Of a stretch of DNA of 41,906 nt, positions 1 through 8,822 are shown piece by piece. This DNA comes from Deltaproteobacteria bacterium (GTDB lineage: Bacteria > UBA10199 > SBBF01): contig JACPFC010000026.1 in the NCBI GenBank assembly GCA_016183175.1, positions 1-41,906 of the forward strand. Direction: 5' to 3'. Below the pieces are notes generated by a model. The model saw only the letters and a program-made list of their open reading frames with translations. It was not told where the DNA came from and ran no database searches. How positions within the stretch are numbered: the stretch's first letter is position 1; every line of letters starts with the position of its first letter. The position numbers were made by a program, and so were the translations under genes.

Positions 1-913
1 ACAGGATTCTGGCCAATTCGGTTTTGCCCGCGCCAACCAGACCGGTTATTGCTACTATTTCCCCTGCCTGTAGATCGAAGGAAACATTGTGGAGAGTATT
101 TTTTTTAGTCACCCCCTCGACTTTGAGCACCGTCTGCCGTTTTTTATCCGGAGAGGTTTTGATTTCTTCTCGTGTGACCCGGGATTCACCCGCCATGAGC
201 CGGATGACTTCATCTATTGTCGTGTCTGGAACATTAGCGGTCTGGACTTTTTTACCATCCCTCAACACTGAAATCCGGTCCGCTACACGAAATACCTCTT
301 CGAACTTATGGGTGATATAAAAAACAGCCGCTTGATTGGATTTTAAATCCTCGATGATTTTAAGCAAGTGATTGATCTCTTGCTTCTGTAATGAGTCCGT
401 CGGTTCATCCATGATAAGAATTCGGGATTCCCTCACTAGCGCCTTCATTATCTCAACGAGTTTCTTTTTAACGATACTGAGACGGGAAACTATTTGGTCC
501 GGATCCATAACGATTCTCAAAAGGTTACAGGTCTCAAAGAATTTTTTCCGCATTTTGTTTTCATCAATGAGGTTTGCGACATTGAGCGGTTCTACCCCAA
601 GAAAGATATTTTCTAAAACCGTCATTTGAGAAATAAGACTGGTCTCTTGGTAGATCACGCCAATGCCGTCATGGCAGGCCTGCTCGGGCGACAAATAATT
701 TTTCGTTTCCCCATTAAGCATTATCTCTCCGGAGTCTCTTTTAAGACCTCCAACAATCAACTTGATGAGGGTCGACTTGCCGGCGCCATTTTGTCCTACC
801 AAGGCGTGTACCTCTCCCGCATAAAGTTCCAAGTCAACGCCGTCCAAAACCGTGACCCCGGAAAAAGATTTACGGAGCCCCTTGATATCCAGAAGAGGAG
901 GGGGAGGCCTCAT
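1..913 (-). CDS. Sugar ABC transporter ATP-binding protein (RbsA/MglA type), 3' end beyond window
   Basis: This is the tandem ATPase subunit of a CUT2-type monosaccharide importer, which would energise uptake together with the binding protein just upstream and a permease presumably beyond the left edge. I translated 304 codons of the minus strand. The first nucleotide-binding domain has Walker A GQNGAGKST near residue 40 and Walker B ILIMDEPT near residue 168, followed by the switch histidine in YITHK. A second domain begins near residue 265 and has the relaxed Walker A GLVGAGKTEL usual for the C-terminal half of RbsA-like proteins. The ATG overlaps the TGA of the binding-protein gene (ATGA), so the two are translationally coupled. 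An oddity is that the ABC signature of domain 1 reads LSIVKKKLVEI, where this family usually has LSxGxQQMVEI. The frame stays open to base 1, so the gene is partial in this window. The family call is firm; the substrate is unknown. Confidence 0.93.
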   Translation of the reverse strand, partial: MRPPPPLLDIKGLRKSFSGVTVLDGVDLELYAGEVHALVGQNGAGKSTLIKLIVGGLKRDSGEIMLNGETKNYLSPEQACHDGIGVIYQETSLISQMTVLENIFLGVEPLNVANLIDENKMRKKFFETCNLLRIVMDPDQIVSRLSIVKKKLVEIMKALVRESRILIMDEPTDSLQKQEINHLLKIIEDLKSNQAAVFYITHKFEEVFRVADRISVLRDGKKVQTANVPDTTIDEVIRLMAGESRVTREEIKTSPDKKRQTVLKVEGVTKKNTLHNVSFDLQAGEIVAITGLVGAGKTELARIL

Positions 914-1866
914 AATTCAGGCTGGAACCGGTCGACATTCTCCGCGGTGACCCAAACCGGGACAATCTCGACAAATTGGGGAACTTCCTCCTTCTTAAGA
1001 AATCGTGCCGCGGTCTCCACGGCCTTAAATCCCTCTTCCGCGATAGAAAAATAGGTCGAAGAACTGACCTGCTTGGATCGGATATAGGAAGCCAGTTCCC
1101 CGGAAAATTCCAAGCCGACTATTTTTGTTCCGAGCGTCCCTTTCTCACGAAGCGCCATCGCCGCGGAAACAGACGCGGTCCACCATTGGGTCACGATAAT
1201 ATCCGCCTCTTTGGCCGTTTGTAAAAAATCTTCCATGGCGTTGAGGGCCCCCTCCTTAGTCCATCCAGAAACGTACTGGTTGTAAACGATTTTCCAATTC
1301 GCGTGCTGCTTGACAACGGCCTCAAAACCCTCTTCCCGCATTCTTTGGGCAGATGTACCGGGAGTCCCTTGGATAAAAACTATCCTCGCGGCTTGATCTC
1401 CAAATAACTGTTCCACCATTTGTCCCAACAGTCCGCCCCCTTTGACTTCATCTCTACCAACGTGGGTAATCACTCCTTTATAATGTCCATGGCGATCTCC
1501 ACCGATGGTGTTTGAAAAGGTGATCAGAGGGATTTTTGCCCGTTGCACCAAGGGAATAGCAGATTGCAAAGCCAGGTTATCTACCGAACAGATAAGGATC
1601 AAATCAACACCCTGTGAAATAAAATGTTCGACTTGAGAGAGCTGTTTGGCCGCTTCCCATTCTGCATCGGCGTAAATAAGGTTCAGCCCGTATTCCCGGG
1701 CGGCTTGATCCATTCCCTTTCTCTGTACGGCGAAAAATTCGACACTGCCGGGGATGAGAACGGCGACTACGGGATTTTGATGATTCTTCACAACGCGCAA
1801 CTGGACGAAAAAAAACACCGAAAATAAAACACCTAAAACAAGCAATCCAATAAGAGGTTTTTTCAT
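910..1866 (-). CDS. Sugar ABC transporter substrate-binding protein (RbsB/LacI periplasmic-binding fold)
   Basis: This 318-residue protein resembles the periplasmic sugar-binding proteins of CUT2 importers (Peripla_BP_4 family). An N-terminal hydrophobic segment (about residues 4-22, after MKKP) can act as a signal peptide or membrane anchor. There is no lipobox cysteine and no clear A-x-A cleavage site, so it may remain membrane-tethered. The mature part begins with VVAVLIPGS, the typical first beta strand of the fold, and continues with DLILICSVDN, IPLITFSNT and IVFIQGTPGTSA, matching the alternating strands of a two-lobed binding protein. It is flanked by a TIM-barrel hydrolase-like gene upstream and the ABC ATPase downstream, with 4-base overlaps on both sides. 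The ligand is probably a sugar released from, or used in, this glycan, but that is inference. Confidence 0.9.
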   Translation of the reverse strand: MKKPLIGLLVLGVLFSVFFFVQLRVVKNHQNPVVAVLIPGSVEFFAVQRKGMDQAAREYGLNLIYADAEWEAAKQLSQVEHFISQGVDLILICSVDNLALQSAIPLVQRAKIPLITFSNTIGGDRHGHYKGVITHVGRDEVKGGGLLGQMVEQLFGDQAARIVFIQGTPGTSAQRMREEGFEAVVKQHANWKIVYNQYVSGWTKEGALNAMEDFLQTAKEADIIVTQWWTASVSAAMALREKGTLGTKIVGLEFSGELASYIRSKQVSSSTYFSIAEEGFKAVETAARFLKKEEVPQFVEIVPVWVTAENVDRFQPEL

Positions 1867-3095
1867 CCGTTATGTTTTTCCAATTGCTCCTTGGCAATTC
1901 TCAAGTGTGAAAAGGGGATGAGCGAATAGTCCCACGACAATATTAGGCCATCGGCGCCGCTCATCATGGCGTGTTTAATTCCCTCTTTGATTTTGTCCTC
2001 CGGTTCCGAGGCGAGACAATTAATGCCGGGAAATATCGGTTTTCCCGATAAAGTCTTGGCCAATCGTACGCCGTCACCTATCTCCTGAGGACTCAACGGT
2101 TCATCGTACGTACAGGAATAGAACATCGGCTTGATCCAATCGCAATACGCTGCCAGCTTGTGAAATCGCGTTTGATATTTCCAGTCATCTTTGGCTCCAT
2201 AGATATCAAGGCCCACGGTGTAATGTTTCTCTTTTTCCTTAATATATTCATATAGTTCCCGATGGAGCCTTTCCATAATGGAAGATCGAAATCTAAGCCA
2301 CTCGAGATATTGCGGAACATCGAGCAAGAATCGGATGGCCTCATCCGCCGTAGTCATTTTTTCCACCTGACCGGGAATAGAACCCGACTTCACGCCCCTC
2401 ATCAGTCCCCTTTTAATCTTTTCCACGTTTATTCCCTGTTGGGCCGCTTCAGCGGCGCAGACATCACAAAAGCAGCTCAACCCCATTTCCGGATTGGCAA
2501 ATCTTTTGATGCCGAGGGTATTTGCAAGCTCATCCGTCAGGGTCTGAAAGCCGAATAAGGAGTAGTGATCGAGAAGGGCATAGCAAAAACCATCCAGGTT
2601 ATATTCAGCATCCAGATGGTCGACGAGACATTTATAGAACTGCCGCACTTCGGGGTGATTGTGACAAAGAATGGCGGGAATTATCTCTCCGTTGACAGCC
2701 CGCATATTCATTTCTTTGTATCTCTCCACATTGGGAAATCGATGTAATATCAGCGCATAAACCTGAATCCCTTTTTTCTTAGCCGCTCGTGCCACTTCAG
2801 AAAATAAATCCCTGGAGGCTAGCTCCGTAGTTTTTGATTTAGTCGGTTTAATTTGAGTGTCTTCATAATATTTTAGATCTACGTCACAATTGAATCCTTC
2901 ACACTCAAAAAAATCCCTGTTGGCATGAGTTAATTTTCCCCAATCACGGGTCGATTGAAAATCAATATGCGTGGAAAGCAGGAGAGTATTGACCCCTCCC
3001 TCCCCGATCATTTTTTCCAATTCGGCCTCGACCCCGTGTTCGAGGAACTGCTCCAGATAAAAGGATTGTATTCCCACCACGAAAGGGGAGGTCAA
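1863..3095 (-). CDS. Putative TIM-barrel glycoside-hydrolase-like protein, function unknown
   Basis: The product is 410 residues with no signal peptide, so it is probably cytoplasmic. The pattern of strand-like hydrophobic segments ending in charged residues (GVNTLLLSTH, GIQVYALILHR, LDGFCYALLDH, YTVGLDIYGA, CDWIKPMFYS, GADGLILSWDY) looks like a TIM barrel of the glycoside-hydrolase superfamily. The CFCDVCAAEA stretch near residue 208 resembles the Cys-rich loop seen in several uncharacterised family-10-like hydrolases. I cannot identify the catalytic acids with confidence. The start codon is TTG, overlapping the TGA of the upstream GT4 gene and supported by a strong GAGGAG ribosome-binding site. 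Parts of this gene are very AT-rich (the 60 bases at 2821-2880 contain 18 G+C). Its place before the binding protein and ATPase suggests it acts on an imported or recycled glycan fragment; this is inference. Confidence 0.7.
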   Translation of the reverse strand: MTSPFVVGIQSFYLEQFLEHGVEAELEKMIGEGGVNTLLLSTHIDFQSTRDWGKLTHANRDFFECEGFNCDVDLKYYEDTQIKPTKSKTTELASRDLFSEVARAAKKKGIQVYALILHRFPNVERYKEMNMRAVNGEIIPAILCHNHPEVRQFYKCLVDHLDAEYNLDGFCYALLDHYSLFGFQTLTDELANTLGIKRFANPEMGLSCFCDVCAAEAAQQGINVEKIKRGLMRGVKSGSIPGQVEKMTTADEAIRFLLDVPQYLEWLRFRSSIMERLHRELYEYIKEKEKHYTVGLDIYGAKDDWKYQTRFHKLAAYCDWIKPMFYSCTYDEPLSPQEIGDGVRLAKTLSGKPIFPGINCLASEPEDKIKEGIKHAMMSGADGLILSWDYSLIPFSHLRIAKEQLEKHNG

Positions 3096-4282
3096 GCCGT
3101 CTCCTCAATGAGGCCCAGGAAGAGCCGCTCCATGTTCATCACAGATATCTGAAGCGAGAATTTTTTTATTACCCGATCCCTTCCGTTATTTCCCATGGTT
3201 TTTCTTAGTTCAGGGCTGTCGTACAAAGTCCTGATAGCTCCGGCAAGAGAGACAACGTCGCCAGGGGGGACCAAAATCCCGGTCTCGCCATCCGATACCA
3301 CCTCGGGGATTCCGCCGACGCGTGTTGCGACGACAGGGACCCGCATAGACATGGCCTCAATGGCGGCCATGGAAAAGGACTCCCTCGTCTGGGGGGTGAG
3401 CACGAGGATATCGGTTGTTTTCAACAGGCTCGGAATATCAGAACGGTGACCAAGAAAGCGAACTTCGAGTTTTTTCGAGTGCGCCAACTTTCGAAGATCG
3501 GCATCATCAGGCCCCGTACCGCAAATAAGGCAGGTCATGTTATTGACCCCCTCTGCATTCAGTAACGACAGGGCTTTCAGCAAATACCTCTGCCCTTTGT
3601 CCGTTTCCAGAGCTCCAATACTCCCCACAACGACGGTATCGGACGACAATTTCAATTCCTTCCTTGCATCGGCGACACGTTCCGGGTCAAACAGGTCGGT
3701 GTCGACCCCGTTGTACACGGTTTCCACCTTCGAGGGGATTTTTCCCCTTCGCGTGAAAAACCGCCTCACCTTTTCCGACACCGTACAGATTCTGTCGAGA
3801 AGCAGAAAATAAAAAAATCTCATCACCTTGCCCAGGATGTCCTCCTTGAAATCGTCGTGGCAGTGAGCGATCGTCCTTATCCCCGACATTTTTCCAGCAA
3901 GGCCGCCGATCAACTTTGACAAATTATCGGCGCAATAGATCAAACGGATCTTGTGTGCTTTAAGCAGTTTGCGTATTTTCCAAACGGCCCCGCCGGATAA
4001 AAACTCCCAGGCAAAAGGAAAGAAAAAAAAAGGACTTAGGAGGCTGATCTTCCTCGGATGGACTTTTGTCATTCTATCGCCCATGGGCACATGAATGGCC
4101 ATGATATCCGCCTTCTTGATTTCCCGAACCACGGGTCCATCACAGGCATAGGCTGTGATGGGATGGAAGATGTCTCTCCTCAAATGCGTGATCAGGCTAA
4201 GAAATTGAAATTCACCCCCTCGGGGAGATTTAGCCCCATTCACCAGGAAGAGAATATTATATTTCCCGCCCTCGACTTTCAT
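3092..4282 (-). CDS. Glycosyltransferase family 4 (GT-B fold)
   Basis: This 396-residue protein is a retaining GT-B glycosyltransferase that would add a sugar from a nucleotide donor to the growing lipid-linked glycan at the cytoplasmic face. The N-terminal half opens with NILFLVNGA and contains the HCHDDF and VYNGVDTDLF segments typical of family 4. The C-terminal nucleotide-binding half starts at VVGSIGALETDKGQ. It holds the family signature ESFSMAAIEAMSMRVPVVAT followed by GGIPEVV and GILVPPGD, including the two glutamates of the E-x7-E motif. It starts at ATG 4282 with AAGG about nine bases upstream, ten bases after the stop of the GT2 gene. Donor and acceptor cannot be read from the sequence. 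Confidence 0.93.
   Translation of the reverse strand: MKVEGGKYNILFLVNGAKSPRGGEFQFLSLITHLRRDIFHPITAYACDGPVVREIKKADIMAIHVPMGDRMTKVHPRKISLLSPFFFFPFAWEFLSGGAVWKIRKLLKAHKIRLIYCADNLSKLIGGLAGKMSGIRTIAHCHDDFKEDILGKVMRFFYFLLLDRICTVSEKVRRFFTRRGKIPSKVETVYNGVDTDLFDPERVADARKELKLSSDTVVVGSIGALETDKGQRYLLKALSLLNAEGVNNMTCLICGTGPDDADLRKLAHSKKLEVRFLGHRSDIPSLLKTTDILVLTPQTRESFSMAAIEAMSMRVPVVATRVGGIPEVVSDGETGILVPPGDVVSLAGAIRTLYDSPELRKTMGNNGRDRVIKKFSLQISVMNMERLFLGLIEETA
3101..3106 (-). promoter_or_regulatory. Strong ribosome-binding site (GAGGAG) supporting a TTG start
   Basis: On the minus strand GAGGAG lies five bases upstream of the TTG at 3095-3093. It sits inside the end of the GT4 coding sequence. It supports the unusual TTG start of the TIM-barrel gene, which also overlaps the upstream stop codon (TTGA). 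Confidence 0.7.
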
Positions 4283-4292
4283 CCGGCAAGCC

Positions 4293-5396
4293 TTAAGTGA
4301 GTGAGAGACGCGTTGTCATCTCCCGCCATTTCTCGAAAAGATACGGCAGGCGCCTTGATAATCTCGCTCCGGAAAAAGTGATCAGGAAAATCAGGGCAGG
4401 CATCCAGTGGAAGCCGTATCGCCTCCGATATTCGGAAACGATCCGGCGCGTCTCTTTTGGGCTTTTTGCCGTTTGTGAGGCGGCAAGTTTGCAGTAAGGT
4501 TTTAACATCTCATGACGAATGACGCGCCGGATAAAATCTTCAGACACCCTCCACTCCTTTTTGAGATTTGCATAGATACTTTCAAAGTTCCTTTGCGCCT
4601 GTTCAAATTGACCCGGATTGAGGTCCATCGGATGATAAAACAGCTTGCAGATGCGGGTTGCTTCCTCATGGGTCAAGGCAAGATCGGTGAGGGCCTGAAT
4701 ATTGCGAAATATTGTTTCTGACTTCTCTGCAAGGCCTTTTTTGTCCGCCTCAATTGAACCGATCGAATTTTTATGAACGCGATAGGATACGAGAACGTCC
4801 GGGATGTTTGACAGGGCGAAATTATTCCTGATCAGCGACGACCAGAGTTCGTAATCCTGGGTGATTCTGAAGTCTTCGTCATAACCGCCGTTTTTTAAAA
4901 TCAGGTCTCTCTGCAGGAGGACGCTTACATGATTCATGGGCGGGGCAAAGAAGATGCGGAAGATTATTTCATGCCGCTTCAGGGGCATCCTCCTGATCTC
5001 CTTCTTGTTTCCCTTGTCATTCACCACAAAGGCGGCGGAGCCGACAACCGCATATTCAGGATGTTTTGCGGCGTATTTCAGAAGCCTCTCCAACCAGGCG
5101 GGGTTGCTTGCGATGTCATCCGCATCCATCCTGGCGACATATTGACCCTGGGCCTTCCGCAGACCGATATTCAAGGATTTCGTCTGACCGAGATTTTCAG
5201 GGTTCGTGTGAACCACTATCCGTGAATCTCTGAAAGATTGTATTGTGTCCATGGAGTTGTCGGTACTGCAATCGTTGACAATCAACAGCTCAAAATCCTT
5301 GTGGGATTGCGAAAGGATGCTTTGAATGGCGAGCGAAAGGTACTCCCCGCCATTATAGACAGGCATTAAAACAGTGACTAGGTTGTCGGTTGACAC
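4293..5396 (-). CDS. Glycosyltransferase family 2 (GT-A fold)
   Basis: This 367-residue inverting GT-A transferase begins almost at once with the family-2 strand VTVLMPVYNGG, followed by LLIVNDCSTD near residue 38 and the metal-binding motif ARMDADD near residues 88-94 (DxD at D91 and D93). FRITQDYELW near residue 178 supplies the usual acceptor-side E/D region. The C-terminal third includes a hydrophobic stretch (MPALIFLITF) that may touch the membrane. The start codon is GTG at 5396, overlapping the end of the upstream ligase/polymerase gene by 19 bases; no later methionine fits the fold as well. It probably extends the same repeat unit as the GT4 downstream. Confidence 0.92.
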   Translation of the reverse strand: MSTDNLVTVLMPVYNGGEYLSLAIQSILSQSHKDFELLIVNDCSTDNSMDTIQSFRDSRIVVHTNPENLGQTKSLNIGLRKAQGQYVARMDADDIASNPAWLERLLKYAAKHPEYAVVGSAAFVVNDKGNKKEIRRMPLKRHEIIFRIFFAPPMNHVSVLLQRDLILKNGGYDEDFRITQDYELWSSLIRNNFALSNIPDVLVSYRVHKNSIGSIEADKKGLAEKSETIFRNIQALTDLALTHEEATRICKLFYHPMDLNPGQFEQAQRNFESIYANLKKEWRVSEDFIRRVIRHEMLKPYCKLAASQTAKSPKETRRIVSEYRRRYGFHWMPALIFLITFSGARLSRRLPYLFEKWREMTTRLSLT

Positions 5397-6763
5397 GTCG
5401 AATGAAAGGCCCGATCAGTGTTGCGTAGCCATGAGGCGGCAAGGCCGAACCAGATCCAGTGGTAGGGGTAAATAGTTGCGGAAAAGTTCATGTCAATCAG
5501 GCTACCGATCACCCCTGTGGCCATGAGGATGCCAAGATTCCTGGTCCGGGTGTCCATGGATCGTCTTTTTTTCATCAACCTGTTTATCAGAAAAAAAATG
5601 GCGAGAATGGTCAATATATAAGGGAGCGCGGTAGCCGCTCCCGCCTCCCCAAACATGGCCCACATATGATTATGTTCTATTGACGAATATTCCGTTAATT
5701 CCTCCTTTACGGGATCCCACAAGGCCGGTATTTCGGATGTTTGAATCTCGATAAACCGGGTAAATCCGACGCCGAAGATCGGCTTGCCAAGAAAAAGAGA
5801 CAGGGTGGAACCAAGAGTATAGAGTCGGGGATTGAATACCGTGGTGGTCAGGGCGGAGCCAAATACCGTCATGCCGTCCAGGGAAGAAAAATAGGGAGTC
5901 AACGTTGAAAGCAGGCGGAAGATGATTGTTTGGGTTTTCAGGATAAGCCCCCCAAAAACAAGGAGCCCAAAGAACAATTCCGTCCTGGTAAACCACTTCT
6001 TGACGGTAAGATAGAGCAGTGCCGCGGCCAATGAGACCATTGCAGATCGCGTGCCGGTTTCCAAAAGTGTGTACATTAAAAAGACCAGGGCCGCGGTATA
6101 AAAGTGTCTGTGTCTTCCTTTGGCTTGTCTGAAAAAGTATAATCCGGTCAGCACAAGGAGCAGGAGCATCGAGGCATACTCGATGGAAGAGATTCCCGGA
6201 ACGGTTTGCCTGGTGAAAGCGCCCGAAACGCCTCCCGCGACATACTGAACGCCTTCAAACTCAATGTGGCCGGGACGGAGGGCATGCGTTGCCGAGAGAT
6301 AGTTGGAATAGACCGCAAAGATCAGCCCCAGGATAAAAAGGAACTTTAAAGTCGTGTCAATTCTTGCATTATCTTTATAGAGGCCAAGCAGGGTCAGGTA
6401 GATAAGAATCGGCGTGAAAAGATAGATGAAGTAGGAGTGGAAATCCGGCTCATTCACAACCAGCGAGATAGAGCCAAAAACAAGGTAGAGCATCGTGACA
6501 AAGAGAACCTTGTTGATTTCTTCTCTTCCCACGCGAAGTCGGAAAATATTCGGGAGGTTGTGAATAATACTGACAAGCAAGAGGATGAACAGGGGCGCCA
6601 CATTGAGCCTCAATAAATTTGTACCCATGAGGCTCACGAGCCAATAATGCGAATAGATTTCGAAGAACAGTATCGCGACAAGGGCCGAGATCAGAACAAC
6701 ACCGGGGTGTTGGCCCACCGGTCGCGCACTAGTCTCTTGTGCGGGGAGAGGTGTATTTGCCAT
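5378..6763 (-). CDS. O-antigen polymerase/ligase-like membrane protein (Wzy/WaaL family)
   Basis: The product is about 461 residues with roughly 11-12 hydrophobic segments and resembles the Wzy_C/O-antigen ligase superfamily, whose members join or polymerise glycan chains in the periplasm using undecaprenyl-linked donors. Supporting motifs are TGTRSAMVSLAAALLYL in the middle of the protein and EHNHMWAMFGEAG in a large loop, which matches the His/Glu loop characteristic of the family. I chose the ATG at 6763 because GAAGGA stands four bases upstream. An earlier in-frame start at 6835 would add 24 non-membrane residues and overlap the deacetylase gene by more than 100 bases. Whether it polymerises repeats or ligates to lipid A core cannot be decided. 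Confidence 0.85.
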   Translation of the reverse strand: MANTPLPAQETSARPVGQHPGVVLISALVAILFFEIYSHYWLVSLMGTNLLRLNVAPLFILLLVSIIHNLPNIFRLRVGREEINKVLFVTMLYLVFGSISLVVNEPDFHSYFIYLFTPILIYLTLLGLYKDNARIDTTLKFLFILGLIFAVYSNYLSATHALRPGHIEFEGVQYVAGGVSGAFTRQTVPGISSIEYASMLLLLVLTGLYFFRQAKGRHRHFYTAALVFLMYTLLETGTRSAMVSLAAALLYLTVKKWFTRTELFFGLLVFGGLILKTQTIIFRLLSTLTPYFSSLDGMTVFGSALTTTVFNPRLYTLGSTLSLFLGKPIFGVGFTRFIEIQTSEIPALWDPVKEELTEYSSIEHNHMWAMFGEAGAATALPYILTILAIFFLINRLMKKRRSMDTRTRNLGILMATGVIGSLIDMNFSATIYPYHWIWFGLAASWLRNTDRAFHSTCQPTT

Positions 6764-7718
6764 AAAATCCTTCTTTGATAAACCGGTCAATGTGAGAACG
6801 GGTCGTTTCCCAATGAAGACGGCTTGATCGGTCATCCCAGGAGGTAATGTGAATTCGTCCCAGGACCTTCGGCAGAGGCGGATAGGAGTTCACCCTGTTG
6901 GAACTCGTATAAATTCTCGAGGCCCCGTTCTTGAGTAAAAATTCAGGCTGGTGTTTTAAATAGGCCCCAAAGGTAAATGCGAAATCCCTGGTTCCGGACC
7001 GGAGTTTATCCAGCTTCCGCTGGTTTTTTATAAAGGCGCTCTCCAACTCCTCATGGGTGAGGTTGACCGCATTCCAGTGGTTGTAAAGGTGATTGCCGTA
7101 AAAGACAAGAGGATGACCGTCCCACTCAAGGACATTCCGCCAGTCGGCAAACCGTCCCTGATAGCCGGAGACGGCCGCTTTATCGACCGGTCTTCTCTCC
7201 AGTTCCCATTGCGCAAGAAGACGGGGGGTCAATTTTAGGGCGGGACGCGATGCGGCATCGCCATTGTGACGAGATATCCATTCCGTGAATCCGGCCTCGT
7301 GCGTTTCGAGCCAGAAGGCAATAGCGGCCCAAAGAAGGGCCCCCTCCATCGGTTCGATATTCAAAAAAAGAAGCGCAGGCGCCGACTCCCGTTCCAGGAT
7401 GGGAAGGGCGAATTCAAAAGTTCCCGCCCACCCGTCATCGAAGGTGATCAGACAGGCGTCATGAGGAAGCGGAATATTGCCGTCCAGATCCGTGGGACGG
7501 ACAGGCGTATAATGCCTCAAAATCCAGAGAAGTTGCCGCCTGAAAAGATCCGGAGTAACCGACATGTCGAAGGATTGTTCAAACAAGCCGGGCTTCGGGG
7601 TCACCGAATGAAAGACAAAGACGGACAAGCCCCGGCTTTTCGACAAACGGACGCGCGGCATGCGCGCAAGAGACGCCCCGATCGCTGAACGCAGGAAGTT
7701 GGAGACGGGTTTCGGCAT
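6729..7718 (-). CDS. Polysaccharide deacetylase family protein (NodB homology domain)
   Basis: This 329-residue protein has the carbohydrate esterase 4 pattern. VFHSVTP near residue 35 leads the first strand, CLITFDDGW near residue 93 is the catalytic/metal motif with the double aspartate, and HLYNHWNAVNLTHEEL near residue 210 matches the second His-containing motif. FAFTFGAYL may supply the later substrate-binding strand. Family members remove N- or O-acetyl groups from sugars. There is no signal peptide, so it would act in the cytoplasm, for example on a lipid-linked or nucleotide sugar. It lies between a GNAT acyltransferase and the ligase/polymerase, so acetyl groups on this glycan may be both added and removed. 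It overlaps the downstream gene by 35 bases. Confidence 0.85.
   Translation of the reverse strand: MPKPVSNFLRSAIGASLARMPRVRLSKSRGLSVFVFHSVTPKPGLFEQSFDMSVTPDLFRRQLLWILRHYTPVRPTDLDGNIPLPHDACLITFDDGWAGTFEFALPILERESAPALLFLNIEPMEGALLWAAIAFWLETHEAGFTEWISRHNGDAASRPALKLTPRLLAQWELERRPVDKAAVSGYQGRFADWRNVLEWDGHPLVFYGNHLYNHWNAVNLTHEELESAFIKNQRKLDKLRSGTRDFAFTFGAYLKHQPEFLLKNGASRIYTSSNRVNSYPPLPKVLGRIHITSWDDRSSRLHWETTRSHIDRFIKEGFYGKYTSPRTRD
6768..6773 (-). promoter_or_regulatory. Ribosome-binding site (GAAGGA) deciding the start of the Wzy/WaaL-like gene
   Basis: GAAGGA on the minus strand is four bases upstream of ATG 6763-6761. It fixes the start inside the 3' end of the deacetylase gene and argues against the longer reading from 6835. 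Confidence 0.7.
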
Positions 7719-7727
7719 GTAAGGCGA

Positions 7728-8822
7728 TTACACGTTGTCGGAATCGGACAAGGTGAAGTGCCAGCGTTGTGTGTGGGACAACAGTTCCCTGCCCGGCTGA
7801 TTTTTATAGATGATCAAAGGTTGGTCTTTTCGAATCACAAAGCCGGAAACCATGAATAACCATTTCTCAATACGCGAACGATTAACCCACGTGGAATAAA
7901 GATCGGGTTGCTGATTCAAGCCTTCCTGGACGGCCCGATTGAGCAGAGCGAGAAAAACAATGGGATGTCGTCTCTCATAAAACCAATCGGCTATCATGAC
8001 GCAACGCCGATTGTTGTTTTTTTGTTTTTTACAGACAAGGTAGCCCTGAAGAGTTTTGTTTACCCTTGCTTCGTAAAAGCGGTATCGGGCCAGGGGATGC
8101 GCAAAGAATCGGAACTCCAGATACTTTTTGTCGCGAACGAGCGACACATCGCTCTGGCCCTTGCATCTTTCCCAAAGGTCATTGTATTCCTCACCAAGGC
8201 CCTGAACCTCCCGAACGGAGACGCCCGATATTTTTCCCCACAGAAGCCAGAACATGCGAAGACCCTTCAGGGAGAGGTTTATCAAAGATGCCAGAAGGAT
8301 CAGAATAATTCTGAAAGGGCGAGAGCGCTTTTGACCGATAATTTTGACGGCGTTGAAAAGACAGGTGGCGTTGGCCAACTGAAGAGCGGGATGAGCCAAA
8401 AAATCGCATTTTTTCTCGTACCCCGGTCGTGAATTCTCATTCGGCAGACCGTAGATAAGAGAGCAACCGGATTCATCCGCCCTCACCTTGATATCATTGA
8501 TCAGGGCCGCAAAAATTCCCCGGCGTTGAAAGCGGATGTCCGTGTAGGTGTCGCCGATCTCGGCGGCCTGGATTTTTTTTCCCCTGTGCCAGATGAATTT
8601 GGGGGTTACGGAAACGGAACTGACGATATCACCTCCGTTGACGGCAAGGCTGATAAAACCCGTCCGCACGGGGTTGTTTTTGGTCTTCCACCGATAGTAG
8701 GAAGCCGACCAGACCGGGTCGTCTCCCGGGGATTTAAAGGATTCGAGAAAACGGGCCAGCTTCTCATCCATGCCGTCGGCCAGATCGTCGGCGTGAACGA
8801 TTCTCCATTCCTGTTCGGACAT
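7728..8822 (-). CDS. GNAT-family N-acetyltransferase-like protein
   Basis: The 364-residue product has a GNAT fold in its N-terminal half. The acetyl-CoA loop is readable as IRFQRRGIFAALINDI near residues 95-110 (Q/R-x-x-G-x-A pattern), preceded by the strand AAEIGDTYTD. The C-terminal half (GYLVCKKQKNNNRRCVMIADW) looks like a second, partly degenerate GNAT lobe, as in double-GNAT or FemAB-like enzymes. It probably transfers an acyl or aminoacyl group to an amino sugar of the glycan. The ATG follows the aldolase stop directly (TAAATG), indicating coupled translation. Substrate and acyl donor are not determinable. Confidence 0.75.
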   Translation of the reverse strand: MSEQEWRIVHADDLADGMDEKLARFLESFKSPGDDPVWSASYYRWKTKNNPVRTGFISLAVNGGDIVSSVSVTPKFIWHRGKKIQAAEIGDTYTDIRFQRRGIFAALINDIKVRADESGCSLIYGLPNENSRPGYEKKCDFLAHPALQLANATCLFNAVKIIGQKRSRPFRIILILLASLINLSLKGLRMFWLLWGKISGVSVREVQGLGEEYNDLWERCKGQSDVSLVRDKKYLEFRFFAHPLARYRFYEARVNKTLQGYLVCKKQKNNNRRCVMIADWFYERRHPIVFLALLNRAVQEGLNQQPDLYSTWVNRSRIEKWLFMVSGFVIRKDQPLIIYKNQPGRELLSHTQRWHFTLSDSDNV

